A stretch of DNA of 64,000 nt from the NCBI GenBank assembly GCA_029211145.1, contig JARGEQ010000047.1, forward strand, positions 25,120 through 89,119, in the 5' to 3' direction. A program made the position numbers and the translations under genes. Positions 50,335 to 57,776 of this stretch are shown here, in pieces. Below the pieces are notes generated by a model. That model saw only the letters and a list, made by a program, of their open reading frames with translations. It did not search any database and had not been told where the DNA came from. Source of the DNA: Marinimicrococcus flavescens. GTDB lineage: Bacteria; Pseudomonadota; Alphaproteobacteria; Geminicoccales; Geminicoccaceae. Every line of letters starts with the position of its first letter. The first letter of the stretch is position 1.

Positions 50335-52508
50335 GCGGCCAGCCCAGCCGCCTCCACCGCTTGTGGTGGATCCTCCGCCCGCTGCTCTGGGCCCACCGGG
50401 TCGAGATCACCGGCAAGGAGCATCTGGCGAGCCTGCACGAGCGCTCGCTGGTGGTAGCCAACCACGTCTCGTTCCTCGACGGGCCCCTGGTGGCGGCGAT
50501 CGTCGGGCCGCGCTCCGTCTTCGCCCTCTACACCACCTTTGCCGAGCACTGGCTCATCAAGCACCTGGTCAGGGCCGACATCCTCTTTCCTCTCGACCCG
50601 TTCAAGCCGCTGGCGACCCGACACCTGATCGCCAAGGTCGGCGAGGGCCGGCCTTGCGTGCTGTTCCCCGAAGGCCGGATCACCGTCACCGGCTCGCTCA
50701 TGAAGGTCTATCCCGGCCCCGCCTACGTCGCCGACAAGACCGGTTCCGAGATCGTGGCCGTCCACATCGAGGGGCTGGAGCGCAGCCCCCTCTCGCGGAT
50801 GGCGCCTGGCCAGCTCCGCAAGACCCTGTTCCCCAAGGTGCGCGTCAATGTGCTGCCGCCGCAGCGCCTCGAGGTCGCTCCCGAGATCCGCGGCCGGCTC
50901 CGCCGCAGTGCCGCCACGCTGCAGCTCTACGACCTGCTCTCGCGGGCCCGCTACGAGGCGAGCGACGTCGAGCGCACCTTGCCCGAGGCGCTCCTCGACG
51001 TGCGCCGCGAGGAAGGCGGCAGGCTGGAGGTGCTGGAGGACATCGAGGGCCGCAAGCTCACCTATGACGGGCTGGTGCGCGGCGCCTTCGCGCTCGGTCG
51101 CCAGCTCGAGGCCGGGACGGCGCCCGGCGAGCGGGTGGGCGTGCTGCTGCCGACGGCGATACCGACCGCGCTCGCCTTCTTCGCCCTCTCCTTCTCCGGC
51201 CGCGTGCCGGCCATGCTCAACGTCGCCGCCGGCAGCGCCAATCTCCAATCGGCCCAGCACGCGGCCGGCATCCGCACGGTGATCTCCTCGCGCCGCTTCA
51301 TCGAGCAGGCGAGGCTGCAGAGCGCGGTCGACGCCCTGGCCGGTCGCGTGCGCTTCGTCTGGCTGGAGGATGTGCGCGAGCAGATCGGCCGGAGGGAAAA
51401 GGTTGCGGCCCTCGCGGCGAGCCTGCGGGCGCGCCGCCATCTGGCGCACCAAAAGCCGGACGATCCGGCGGTGGTGCTGTTCACCTCGGGCTCGGAGGGA
51501 CGGCCCAAGGCGGTGGTGCTGAGCCACCGCAACATCCTGGCCAACTGCGCCCAGGTCGCGGCCAGGATCGACTTCACCTCGAAGGACCGCTGCCTCAACG
51601 CCCTGCCGCTGTTCCACAGCTTCGGGCTCACCGGCGGCCTCCTGCTGCCGCTGCTGGGCGGCGTGCCGGTGTTCCTCTACCCCTCGCCGCTGCACTACCG
51701 GACGATCCCCGAGCTCGCCTACAATCTCAACGCCACCATCCTCTTCGGCACGCCGACCTTCCTCTCGGGCTATGCGCGCCGGGCCGATCCTTACGACTTC
51801 CGCTCGCTGCGGCTCGTGGTGGCGGGCGGCGAGCGGCTCACCGACGATCTCTTCCGCCTCTACCAGGACCGTTTCGGGCTCAGGATCTACCAGGGCTACG
51901 GCGCCACCGAGACAGCGCCGATCCTCTCGCTGGAGACACCGCTGCACCACCGCGCCGGCACGGTCGGCCGGCTTCTCCCCGACATCGAGTGGCGGCTCGA
52001 GAAGATCGCCGGCATCGAGGAGGGCGGCAGGCTGCATGTGCGCGGCCCCAACGTCATGCTGGGCTATCTGCGCTACGAGAATCCGGGTGCGCTCGAGCCG
52101 CCCGAGGACGGCTGGTACGACACCGGCGACATCGTGGCGGTCGACGAGGAGGGCTATGTGCGGGTGCTGGGCCGCGCCAAGAGGTTCGCCAAGGTGGGCG
52201 GCGAGATGGTGAGCCTCGCCGCCATCGAGGAGGCGATGGCGGCCGCCCGGCCGGACTGGCGCCAGGCGGTGATCGCCCGCCACGACGAGCGCAAGGGCGA
52301 GCGGCTGGTGCTGGTCACCGAGGATCCGCGCCTCGACATGCCCACGCTGCGCGGCGTCATCCGCGAGGCCGGGCTGCCCGATCTCGCGGTGCCCTCCGAG
52401 ATCCACCGGCTCGAGCGGATCCCGCTGCTGCCCACGGGCAAGCCGGACCTGCCGGCGGTGGCCCGCCTCGTCGAGGAGGAGCGCACCGCCGAGCCGGCTG
52501 CGGAATGA
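50331..52508 (+). CDS. Fused acyltransferase/acyl-ACP synthetase (Aas-like)
   Basis: A 725-residue two-domain protein. Residues about 30-220 are a PlsC-type 1-acyl-glycerophosphate acyltransferase (ANHVSFLDGP containing HX4D, and FPEGRIT); residues about 250-715 form an adenylate-forming domain (FTSGSEGRPKAVVLSHRN, YGATETAPIL, DTGDIVAVDEEGYVRVLGRAKRFAKVGGEM). This is the layout of Aas, which reacylates lysophosphatidylethanolamine. The ATG overlaps the ipdC stop by four bases, so the two are co-expressed; a functional link to auxin synthesis is not obvious. Confidence 0.9.
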   Translation: MSGQPSRLHRLWWILRPLLWAHRVEITGKEHLASLHERSLVVANHVSFLDGPLVAAIVGPRSVFALYTTFAEHWLIKHLVRADILFPLDPFKPLATRHLIAKVGEGRPCVLFPEGRITVTGSLMKVYPGPAYVADKTGSEIVAVHIEGLERSPLSRMAPGQLRKTLFPKVRVNVLPPQRLEVAPEIRGRLRRSAATLQLYDLLSRARYEASDVERTLPEALLDVRREEGGRLEVLEDIEGRKLTYDGLVRGAFALGRQLEAGTAPGERVGVLLPTAIPTALAFFALSFSGRVPAMLNVAAGSANLQSAQHAAGIRTVISSRRFIEQARLQSAVDALAGRVRFVWLEDVREQIGRREKVAALAASLRARRHLAHQKPDDPAVVLFTSGSEGRPKAVVLSHRNILANCAQVAARIDFTSKDRCLNALPLFHSFGLTGGLLLPLLGGVPVFLYPSPLHYRTIPELAYNLNATILFGTPTFLSGYARRADPYDFRSLRLVVAGGERLTDDLFRLYQDRFGLRIYQGYGATETAPILSLETPLHHRAGTVGRLLPDIEWRLEKIAGIEEGGRLHVRGPNVMLGYLRYENPGALEPPEDGWYDTGDIVAVDEEGYVRVLGRAKRFAKVGGEMVSLAAIEEAMAAARPDWRQAVIARHDERKGERLVLVTEDPRLDMPTLRGVIREAGLPDLAVPSEIHRLERIPLLPTGKPDLPAVARLVEEERTAEPAAE

Positions 52509-52537
52509 GCGAGAAGCTTGCGGAAGGAAGACCCGAA

Positions 52538-52556
52538 GGCCGCCGGTCAGGCGGCC
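52538..52556. terminator. GC hairpin between convergent aas-like and ornithine decarboxylase genes
   Basis: GGCCGCC-GGTCA-GGCGGCC, a perfect seven-base stem, overlaps the ornithine decarboxylase stop codon and lies 30 bases after the aas-like stop. It has no U tract in either direction; it may still pause or protect both transcripts. Confidence 0.3.
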
Positions 52557-53716
52557 CGGGCGGCCTGCTCGGGCTCGCGCAGGCCCGGCAGGTACCAGCC
52601 GTCATCGTGGAGGATCGCCACGGTGCCGGCCTCGAAGCCGTTGAAGGCGGTCTTCAGGGCACTGGAATAGGCGCCCATCATCCCGACCTCGACCCAGTCG
52701 CCCTCGCGTGCCTCGGCGGCGATCCAGTGCGGCCCCGGCATGCTGTCGATGCTGTCGCAGGTGGGGCCGAAGAGATCGAACGCCTCCTGCGCGCCACCCA
52801 CCTCGCCCGACGGGCGCACGAGGCGGGTCGGGAACTGCGGGCCGATCCACTTGAGCTCGGCCAGGTTGCCGTAAACGCCGTCATTGAGGTAGAGCGAGCG
52901 GCCGCGCCGCAGCTCGACCTTGGTCAGCACCGAGGCGCCGTCGGCGACCAGCGCCCGCCCCGGCTCGCACTGCAGCCGGCAGACCAGCCCGTGCTCGGCG
53001 ACCGCCGTCTCGATGACCGCGACGAACGCCTCGAACTCGGGCTCATCGCCCTTGTAGAGGGCGGGAAAGCCGCCCCCCACATCGAGATGGTCGACGGAAC
53101 CGGTCTCGGCGACGACCTCTGCTGCGACGTCGATCGCCCGCCGGTAGGCCTGCGGGTCGACGCACTGCGAGCCCACATGGAAGGTGAGGCCCACCTCCTT
53201 GGCGTGCCAGCGGACCGCCCGCACGAGGCGCACCGCCTCGGCGACCTCGACACCGAACTTGCCGGTGAGCGACAGCATCGCCCCCTGGCCGGGCACCGCC
53301 AGGCGCACGAACAGCTCGAGATCCTCGGCACCGTCGGTGGCCGCGACGATCTTGGTCAGCTCGTCGACATGGTCGAGCACGAAGCGCTTCACGCCGTGCT
53401 CGAAATAGGCCTCGGCGATCGCCTCGGTACTCTTGACCGGGTGCATGAAGTGGCACGTCGCCTCGGGGAGGAGCGTGCGTACGAGACGGATCTCGTTGAT
53501 CGAGGCCGTGTCGAAATGCCGGACCCCGCCGTTCCAGAGACTCTGGAGGACAAGCGGCGTGTCGTTGCATTTGACCGCATAGAGAACGTCACCAGGGAAC
53601 GCGTCGACGAGACGCTCTGCCTGGGCCTCGAGGAGGTGAGGCCTGACGCAGACAACCGGTTCCTTGGAGTGACGTCGGGCAAGCAGCGCCGCAGCGCTGC
53701 AGTGAGTGTCAGCCAT
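52547..53716 (-). CDS. Ornithine (lysine/ornithine) decarboxylase, group IV PLP type
   Basis: A 389-residue alanine-racemase-fold PLP decarboxylase. The PLP lysine is K49 (YAVKCNDTP), the substrate/phosphate-binding glycines are in DVGGGFPALY and the partner cysteine of the second subunit is in FGPTCDSID. This is the ODC/LdcA-type family converting ornithine to putrescine, the first step of polyamine synthesis. GGGAGGT lies upstream of the ATG. The leader (53717 to at least 53830) is structured and holds a tiny upstream frame; see separate entries. Confidence 0.92.
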   Translation of the reverse strand: MADTHCSAAALLARRHSKEPVVCVRPHLLEAQAERLVDAFPGDVLYAVKCNDTPLVLQSLWNGGVRHFDTASINEIRLVRTLLPEATCHFMHPVKSTEAIAEAYFEHGVKRFVLDHVDELTKIVAATDGAEDLELFVRLAVPGQGAMLSLTGKFGVEVAEAVRLVRAVRWHAKEVGLTFHVGSQCVDPQAYRRAIDVAAEVVAETGSVDHLDVGGGFPALYKGDEPEFEAFVAVIETAVAEHGLVCRLQCEPGRALVADGASVLTKVELRRGRSLYLNDGVYGNLAELKWIGPQFPTRLVRPSGEVGGAQEAFDLFGPTCDSIDSMPGPHWIAAEAREGDWVEVGMMGAYSSALKTAFNGFEAGTVAILHDDGWYLPGLREPEQAARAA

Positions 53717-53731
53717 GCCGACCTCCCAACC

Positions 53732-53752
53732 CCATGAGGTACAGCCTCATGG
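53732..53752 (-). promoter_or_regulatory. Leader hairpin in front of the ornithine decarboxylase gene
   Basis: CCATGAGG-TACAG-CCTCATGG is a perfect eight-base-pair hairpin that, in the mRNA, ends four bases before the Shine-Dalgarno sequence. One arm (GCCTCAT at 53744-53750 on the plus strand) can instead pair with ATGAGGC at 53821-53827, which contains the start of the upstream frame, so two alternative folds exist. Alphaproteobacterial ornithine decarboxylase genes are known to carry the speF RNA motif in this place. Confidence 0.5.
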
Positions 53753-53796
53753 AGAGTTAAGTGATCAGACAGCCGCCGCCGCGCGCGCCGCAGTGC

Positions 53797-53829
53797 TTAG
53801 GCTTCTTCGGAAGCGCGCTTATGAGGCAT
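53797..53829 (-). CDS. Putative ten-codon leader peptide upstream of ornithine decarboxylase
   Basis: The frame reads MPHKRASEEA followed by TAA. It has a CAGGGGGTG ribosome-binding site at a suitable distance and lies 80 bases upstream of the decarboxylase start. A GCTTC-CGAA-GAAGC hairpin lies inside its second half. Basic residues near the start (PHKR) recall arginine/ornithine-sensing leaders in other bacteria, but whether it is translated is not known. Confidence 0.4.
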   Translation of the reverse strand: MPHKRASEEA

Positions 53830-53926
53830 GAGACACCCCCTGTAAAGCGATTTTTTCTTTTGAACCTCAATGACTTGCCCGATAAGGCTGAAAAACCGCC
53901 GCCAACGCCCTGCGAGGAGACGGGAA

Positions 53927-54553
53927 ATGTTCTACGAGACCGCCCGGCCGCACGGCCTGCGCGCCAATCCGCTCAACGCCATCGTCGTGCCGCGGCCGAT
54001 CGGCTGGATCTCCACCGTCGACGGCGCCGGCCGCGCCAACCTCGCCCCCTACTCCTTCTTCAACGCCGTGGCCTACCGGCCGCCCCAGGTGATGTTCTCG
54101 GCAACCGGCGCCCACGACCATGGCGGCGGCCTCAAGGACAGCATCGCCAACATCCGCGAGACCGCCGAGTTCGTCGTCAACCTCGCCACCTGGGCGCTGC
54201 GCGAGGCCATGAACGCCAGCTCCGTTCCGGCCCCCTCCGGCGTCGACGAGTTCGAGCAGGCCGGCCTCGAGCGCGCTCCTGCCCGCCTCGTGCGCCCGCC
54301 CCTCGTGGCGGCGAGCCCGGTCCACCTCGAATGCGTGCTCTCGCAGATCGTCGAGCTCGAGGCCCCCGCCCCCGAAAAGCCCAACACCATGGTGATCGGC
54401 CGCGTGGTCGGCATCCACATCGCCGATGCAGTGCTGGTCGACGGCCTGATCGACATCGCCCTGCTCGATCCGATCGCTCGCCTCGGCTACGACCGGTACA
54501 CCCGGGTGCGGGAGAGCTTCGCCATGACCCGGCCGCGCTGGGAAGGCACCTAG
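53927..54553 (+). CDS. Flavin reductase-like FMN-binding protein
   Basis: A 208-residue protein of the flavin reductase/DIM6-NTAB family. The FMN-binding core IVVPRPIGWISTVDGAGRANLAPYSFFNAVA and the later ETAEFVVNLATWALREAMNASS are complete. Members reduce FMN or serve as small flavoproteins. The ATG at 53927 has GAGGAGACGGG upstream. It diverges from the ornithine decarboxylase gene; its promoter must lie within or beside that leader region. Confidence 0.88.
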   Translation: MFYETARPHGLRANPLNAIVVPRPIGWISTVDGAGRANLAPYSFFNAVAYRPPQVMFSATGAHDHGGGLKDSIANIRETAEFVVNLATWALREAMNASSVPAPSGVDEFEQAGLERAPARLVRPPLVAASPVHLECVLSQIVELEAPAPEKPNTMVIGRVVGIHIADAVLVDGLIDIALLDPIARLGYDRYTRVRESFAMTRPRWEGT

Positions 54554-54589
54554 CACGAGGGGACGAGGGACCCGGGGCCGCCGTGCCAG

Positions 54590-54664
54590 GCGCTGCGCGC
54601 GACCGCCGGCGGCACCACCGCCAACCGACCAGAAAAGCGGAAGGGGAGAAACGGCGCGCAGCGC
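54590..54664. repeat. Inverted GCGCTGCGCGC arms in the 244-base gap
   Basis: GCGCTGCGCGC at 54590-54600 is perfectly inverted at 54654-54664 (GCGCGCAGCGC), 53 bases apart. The same 11-base word is the centre of the repeats at 21461 and 21721. It lies in the gap between the flavin reductase and glutathione transferase genes, which holds no other feature I can support. Confidence 0.6.
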
Positions 54665-54797
54665 TCCCGCCCCTCGCCGGGGCGACGCCACCATCCAGTC
54701 ACCCGGCCAGCGCAGGCCATCTCGCCGCGGAGGCCATGTTCAAGCGCCCCGCCACGCGCTTTAGTGTCGCCGGACCGGACGAGGGAGGACGCGAGGA

Positions 54798-55430
54798 ATG
54801 ATCGATCTCTACACCTGGGGCACGCCCAATGGCCGCAAGGCCTCCATCATGCTGGAGGAGTGCGGCCTGCCCTACGAGCTGCACACGGTCGACATCGGCA
54901 AGGACGAGCAGTTCGCACCGGACTTCTTGAAGATCAGCCCGAACAACAAGATCCCCGCCATCGTCGACCGCGAGAATGGCTGGAGCGCGTTCGAGTCGGG
55001 CGCCATCCTGATCTATCTGGCCGAGAAGACCGGCCGTTTCCTGCCCGCCGACCCGAAGCTGCGCCTGCAGACCCTGGAATGGCTGATGTTCCAGATGGGC
55101 GGGGTCGGGCCGATGTTCGGCCAGGTCCACCACTTCCTGAAATTCAATCCCGGCAAGGCGCCCTATGCCGAGGAGCGCTACCACAAGGAGGCGCTGCGCC
55201 TTTACGGCGTGATGGACCGGCGCCTGGCGCAGTCGCGCTTCCTCGCCTGCGACGAGTACACCATCGCCGACATCGCCACCTGGCCCTGGGTGTCGCGCTG
55301 GGAGTGGCACCAGATCGACTGGGCCGACCTCCCCAACGTGAAGCGCTGGTATCTCGAGATCGCCGACCGGCCGGGCGTGCAGCGCGGCTACGACGTTCCG
55401 TCGACCGGTGCGGCCATCGCCCGCCCCTGA
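54798..55430 (+). CDS. Glutathione S-transferase family protein (YfcG/YghU-like)
   Basis: A 210-residue GST: thioredoxin-like N-domain (MIDLYTWGTPNGRKASIMLEE, with T7 and N11 in the place of the catalytic residue and ISPNNKIPAIVD as glutathione loop) and a helical C-domain with FLACDEYTIADIATWPWV. The TPNGxK motif is that of the Nu-class disulphide-bond oxidoreductases rather than of conjugating GSTs. GAGGGAGGACGCGAGGA precedes the ATG. Confidence 0.9.
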   Translation: MIDLYTWGTPNGRKASIMLEECGLPYELHTVDIGKDEQFAPDFLKISPNNKIPAIVDRENGWSAFESGAILIYLAEKTGRFLPADPKLRLQTLEWLMFQMGGVGPMFGQVHHFLKFNPGKAPYAEERYHKEALRLYGVMDRRLAQSRFLACDEYTIADIATWPWVSRWEWHQIDWADLPNVKRWYLEIADRPGVQRGYDVPSTGAAIARP

Positions 55431-55450
55431 GCGCAGGAGAGTCCAGGCCC

Positions 55451-55939
55451 ATGAGCCCGCTCGAAGGCCCTTCCGTCCGTCGCGTGCAGGCAGCCCTCGA
55501 GGCTGCCGGCTCGCCTGCCCGGGTGGTAGCACTCGACGCCAGCGCCCGCACCGCCGCCGAGGCGGCGCTGGCCTGCGGCGTCGAGCCGGGGGCGATCGTC
55601 AAGTCGCTGGTCTTCCAGGTGGGAGGGCAGCCGGTGCTGGCGCTCGTTGCCGGCGACCGGCGCTGCGAGACCACGGCCCTGCCCGCCGCCCTCGGCCTTG
55701 CCGGCCAGGCCGGGCGGGCGGACGCCGCGCTGGTCCGCGAGGCCACCGGCTTTGCCATAGGCGGGGTGGCCCCGCTGGGCCATCCTCTCCCCCTGCCCAC
55801 CGCCATCGACGCCAGCCTCGGCCGCTTCCCCCGCCTCTACGCGGCGGCCGGCCATCCCCATTGCGTCTTCCCGACCACCCTCGAGGAGCTGACCCTTCTC
55901 ACCGGCGGCACCTTGAGCACCGCCATCGCCTGCCCCTGA
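55451..55939 (+). CDS. YbaK/ProX-type aminoacyl-tRNA deacylase
   Basis: A 162-residue editing-domain protein: VEPGAIVKSLVFQVGGQPVLALVAGDRRC carries the conserved lysine, and GFAIGGVAPLGH with the DASLGRF and AAGHPHCVFPTTLEELTLLTGG stretches complete the fold. It hydrolyses mischarged tRNAs such as Cys-tRNA(Pro) or Ala-tRNA(Pro). It follows the GST gene by 20 bases and sits just upstream of a tRNA-Ser gene. Confidence 0.88.
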   Translation: MSPLEGPSVRRVQAALEAAGSPARVVALDASARTAAEAALACGVEPGAIVKSLVFQVGGQPVLALVAGDRRCETTALPAALGLAGQAGRADAALVREATGFAIGGVAPLGHPLPLPTAIDASLGRFPRLYAAAGHPHCVFPTTLEELTLLTGGTLSTAIACP

Positions 55940-55980
55940 GCCCCCCCTTGCATGAGGCCCCCCGCCACACCGCGGCCTCG

Positions 55981-56009
55981 TTGACAGACCCCACCCTCGC
56001 CTATATCTA
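55981..56009 (+). promoter_or_regulatory. Promoter of tRNA-Ser
   Basis: A perfect TTGACA (55981-55986) is followed by TATATCTA around 56002-56009; TATATC gives a 15-base and TATCTA a 17-base spacer. It lies 11 bases upstream of the mature tRNA 5' end and is followed by a GC-rich discriminator as usual for stable RNA genes. Confidence 0.7.
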
Positions 56010-56019
56010 AGCGGGCGCC

Positions 56020-56113
56020 GGAGGGGTGGCCGAGAGGCTGAAGGCGACGGTTTGCTAAACCGTTATAGGGGCTTAAACCCCTATCGTGGGTTCGAATCCC
56101 ATCCCCTCCGCCA
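56020..56113 (+). tRNA. tRNA-Ser (anticodon GCT)
   Basis: The acceptor stem GGAGGGG (56020-56026) pairs with CCCCTCC (56103-56109); discriminator G56110 and an encoded CCA (56111-56113) follow. The anticodon loop TTTGCTAA in the stem ACGGT/ACCGT gives GCT, which reads AGC/AGU. The long variable arm (TAGGGG/CCCCTA) and the T-loop GGTTCGAATCC are typical of serine tRNA. It marks the left edge of an accessory region. Confidence 0.97.
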
Positions 56114-56378
56114 CTCTCCTGTAGCGAACCCCAACTCGCGCCAGTTCCGAACGTCGCCCAACAGCACCTTCGGCGGCCAGTCCGTCGGCTGGCGTCCGCA
56201 GCCGGAGAACCTGAAGTAGGCGTTTCGCAGCGAAGGGCGACACAGCCCGACCCGTGTGTGACATTGATCCGGTTGGGTACAATCACCCGAGTTGGCCGAA
56301 ACCTGTCCGCTTGCTTCCGCAGAGTGACGCGCCAACCCGGCTTCGGTTCCGGGCCGATCGCGACCCGCTGTATAGCAG
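56114..56378. other. Gap between tRNA-Ser and the LysE gene
   Basis: About 265 bases with lower GC than the flanks and no credible gene; short leftward frames here run into the tRNA and are artefacts. I see no integrase fragment and no second copy of the tRNA 3' end that would mark an attachment site. Confidence 0.5.
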
Positions 56379-57029
56379 TCAGGTCGCGGGGCGTTTGGCC
56401 AGAGCGAGGCCAACGCCTAGCGCGATCATCGCGCCTCCCGACGCCTCTCGTAGGCGGCGGACCAATCCGGGACGCGCTGCCGCCCCGTCCCGGATGCCGC
56501 CGGCCGCAAAGGCGACCATGATGTCGGCCAAGGTGTTGAGCGCAACCGACACGAAGCCAAGCACCACGAAGTGCAGAGCTACGGACCCTGCGCTCGGATC
56601 CACGAACTGTGGAATGAAGGCGAGGAAGAAGGCTGCTGTCTTCGGGTTGAGCGCCTCGACCAGCACCCCTTCACGAAACGCCCGCCGAGCCCCGATTGGG
56701 GGCGCCACCGTGCCACCATCCAAAACTGTCGCTGCTTCGCGGCGGACGGTCTGGAAGGTGCGAATGCCGAGCCAGACCAGGTAGGCGGCACCGACCAGTT
56801 TCAACGCCGTGAATAGCTCCGCACTCGCGAGCACGATGGCAGAAACGCCCAAGCTACCAGCGAGGACATGGACCATGCCCCCCAGTCCGGTCCCGAAGCT
56901 GGAGGCCACACCTTCCGCACGACCGCCCGCCAAGGTGCGCGCAGCGACGTAAAAGATGCCTGGACCGGGCGTGACGGCGAGCAGGACTGCAGCTCCGAAA
57001 TACAGAGCGAATTGAGTCAATTCTGGCAT
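56379..57029 (-). CDS. LysE/RhtB-family amino-acid exporter
   Basis: A 216-residue membrane protein with six predicted helices. The signature FGAAVLLAVTPGPGIFYVAARTLAGGRAEGVAS is complete, followed by YLVWLGIRTF and GVLVEALNPKTAAFFLAFIPQF. Members export amino acids or their analogues. The start is uncertain: ATG at 57029 (MPELTQF) fits the family; an ATG near 57082 would add 18 residues. It is co-oriented with the PaiB-like gene. Codon bias is weaker than in the left part of the window. Confidence 0.9.
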   Translation of the reverse strand: MPELTQFALYFGAAVLLAVTPGPGIFYVAARTLAGGRAEGVASSFGTGLGGMVHVLAGSLGVSAIVLASAELFTALKLVGAAYLVWLGIRTFQTVRREAATVLDGGTVAPPIGARRAFREGVLVEALNPKTAAFFLAFIPQFVDPSAGSVALHFVVLGFVSVALNTLADIMVAFAAGGIRDGAAARPGLVRRLREASGGAMIALGVGLALAKRPAT

Positions 57030-57079
57030 AGCGAATGACACCGATGGAAGCGAGGTTGACGGAATAGACGGGCGGCTGT

Positions 57080-57703
57080 TCATGACGGGATGAGAGAGGC
57101 GGCCTCGCGGTCGGATGAGTTCTCGCTTGCTGCGAGGCCCGCAGCCACGCCGGCGCGGTCGGCCGCGTTTCGGTTCTGGCTCATCTTGCGCTTTCCCTCG
57201 AGCCTCGTGATCGGCATGCGCAGGCCGACGATGCCGCGGAGTTGCGCCTGAACGAAATCCGGCGGCGCATCCGACACCGCCCAAGGCGAGCTACGCTCGC
57301 CCTCGTGGAGGTCGGTCAGACGGCTCACGGCTTCCAGCAGCCTGTCCGGATCGCCGAAGAACTCGACCGGGCCATAGGCTTCAACGGCCACATAGTTCCA
57401 GGTCGGCACGACCTTCCCGGTTCCCTGCTTGGTCGCATACCACGCCGGGGTCACGTAGGCATCTGGCCCCATGAAGATCGCCAGAGCGTCGCCAACTGGC
57501 GGAACACGCCACTGGGGATTGGCCTTCGCCAGATGGCCATAGATCACCCCGTGCTCGCCTTCGCTCTCATCGAGGAAGAGGGGCAGCGGCGTGGCCAACG
57601 GCCCGGCGGGCGTGGCGGTGACGAAGCTGGCCAGCCGTGCCGCACGGATTGTTGCCCTGAGGCTCTCCTTGTCGTCGTCGCGGAAGGCGGGCGGCGTATA
57701 CAT
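57080..57703 (-). CDS. PaiB-like FMN-binding negative transcriptional regulator
   Basis: A 207-residue FMN-binding split-barrel protein: MYTPPAFRDDDKESLRATI, then FVTATPAGPLATPLPLFLD, GHLAKANPQW, GPDAYVTPAWYATK and VVPTWNYVAVEAYGPVE are PaiB hallmarks. PaiB-type proteins repress sporulation and protease genes in Bacillus and are encoded next to MocR-type regulators elsewhere. AAGGAG precedes the ATG at 57703. It overlaps none of its neighbours but diverges from the MocR/PdxR gene by 73 bases. Confidence 0.9.
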   Translation of the reverse strand: MYTPPAFRDDDKESLRATIRAARLASFVTATPAGPLATPLPLFLDESEGEHGVIYGHLAKANPQWRVPPVGDALAIFMGPDAYVTPAWYATKQGTGKVVPTWNYVAVEAYGPVEFFGDPDRLLEAVSRLTDLHEGERSSPWAVSDAPPDFVQAQLRGIVGLRMPITRLEGKRKMSQNRNAADRAGVAAGLAASENSSDREAASLIPS

Positions 57704-57776
57704 CGCGAAACTCCTTGCGTTGCCAAGGAAGATGCTGAAAATCTGGCTTGCTTGGAATATCCAGTTTTGAAAGTTT

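Noticed and set aside
47695..52406. Two long minus-strand frames (803 and 769 codons) opposite the LysR, ipdC and aas-like genes
   Set aside because: Both are antisense to well-conserved proteins and show only low-complexity composition.
56081..56413. Short minus-strand frames crossing tRNA-Ser that look like small proteins
   Set aside because: They read the antisense of the tRNA, a well-known source of spurious protein annotations.
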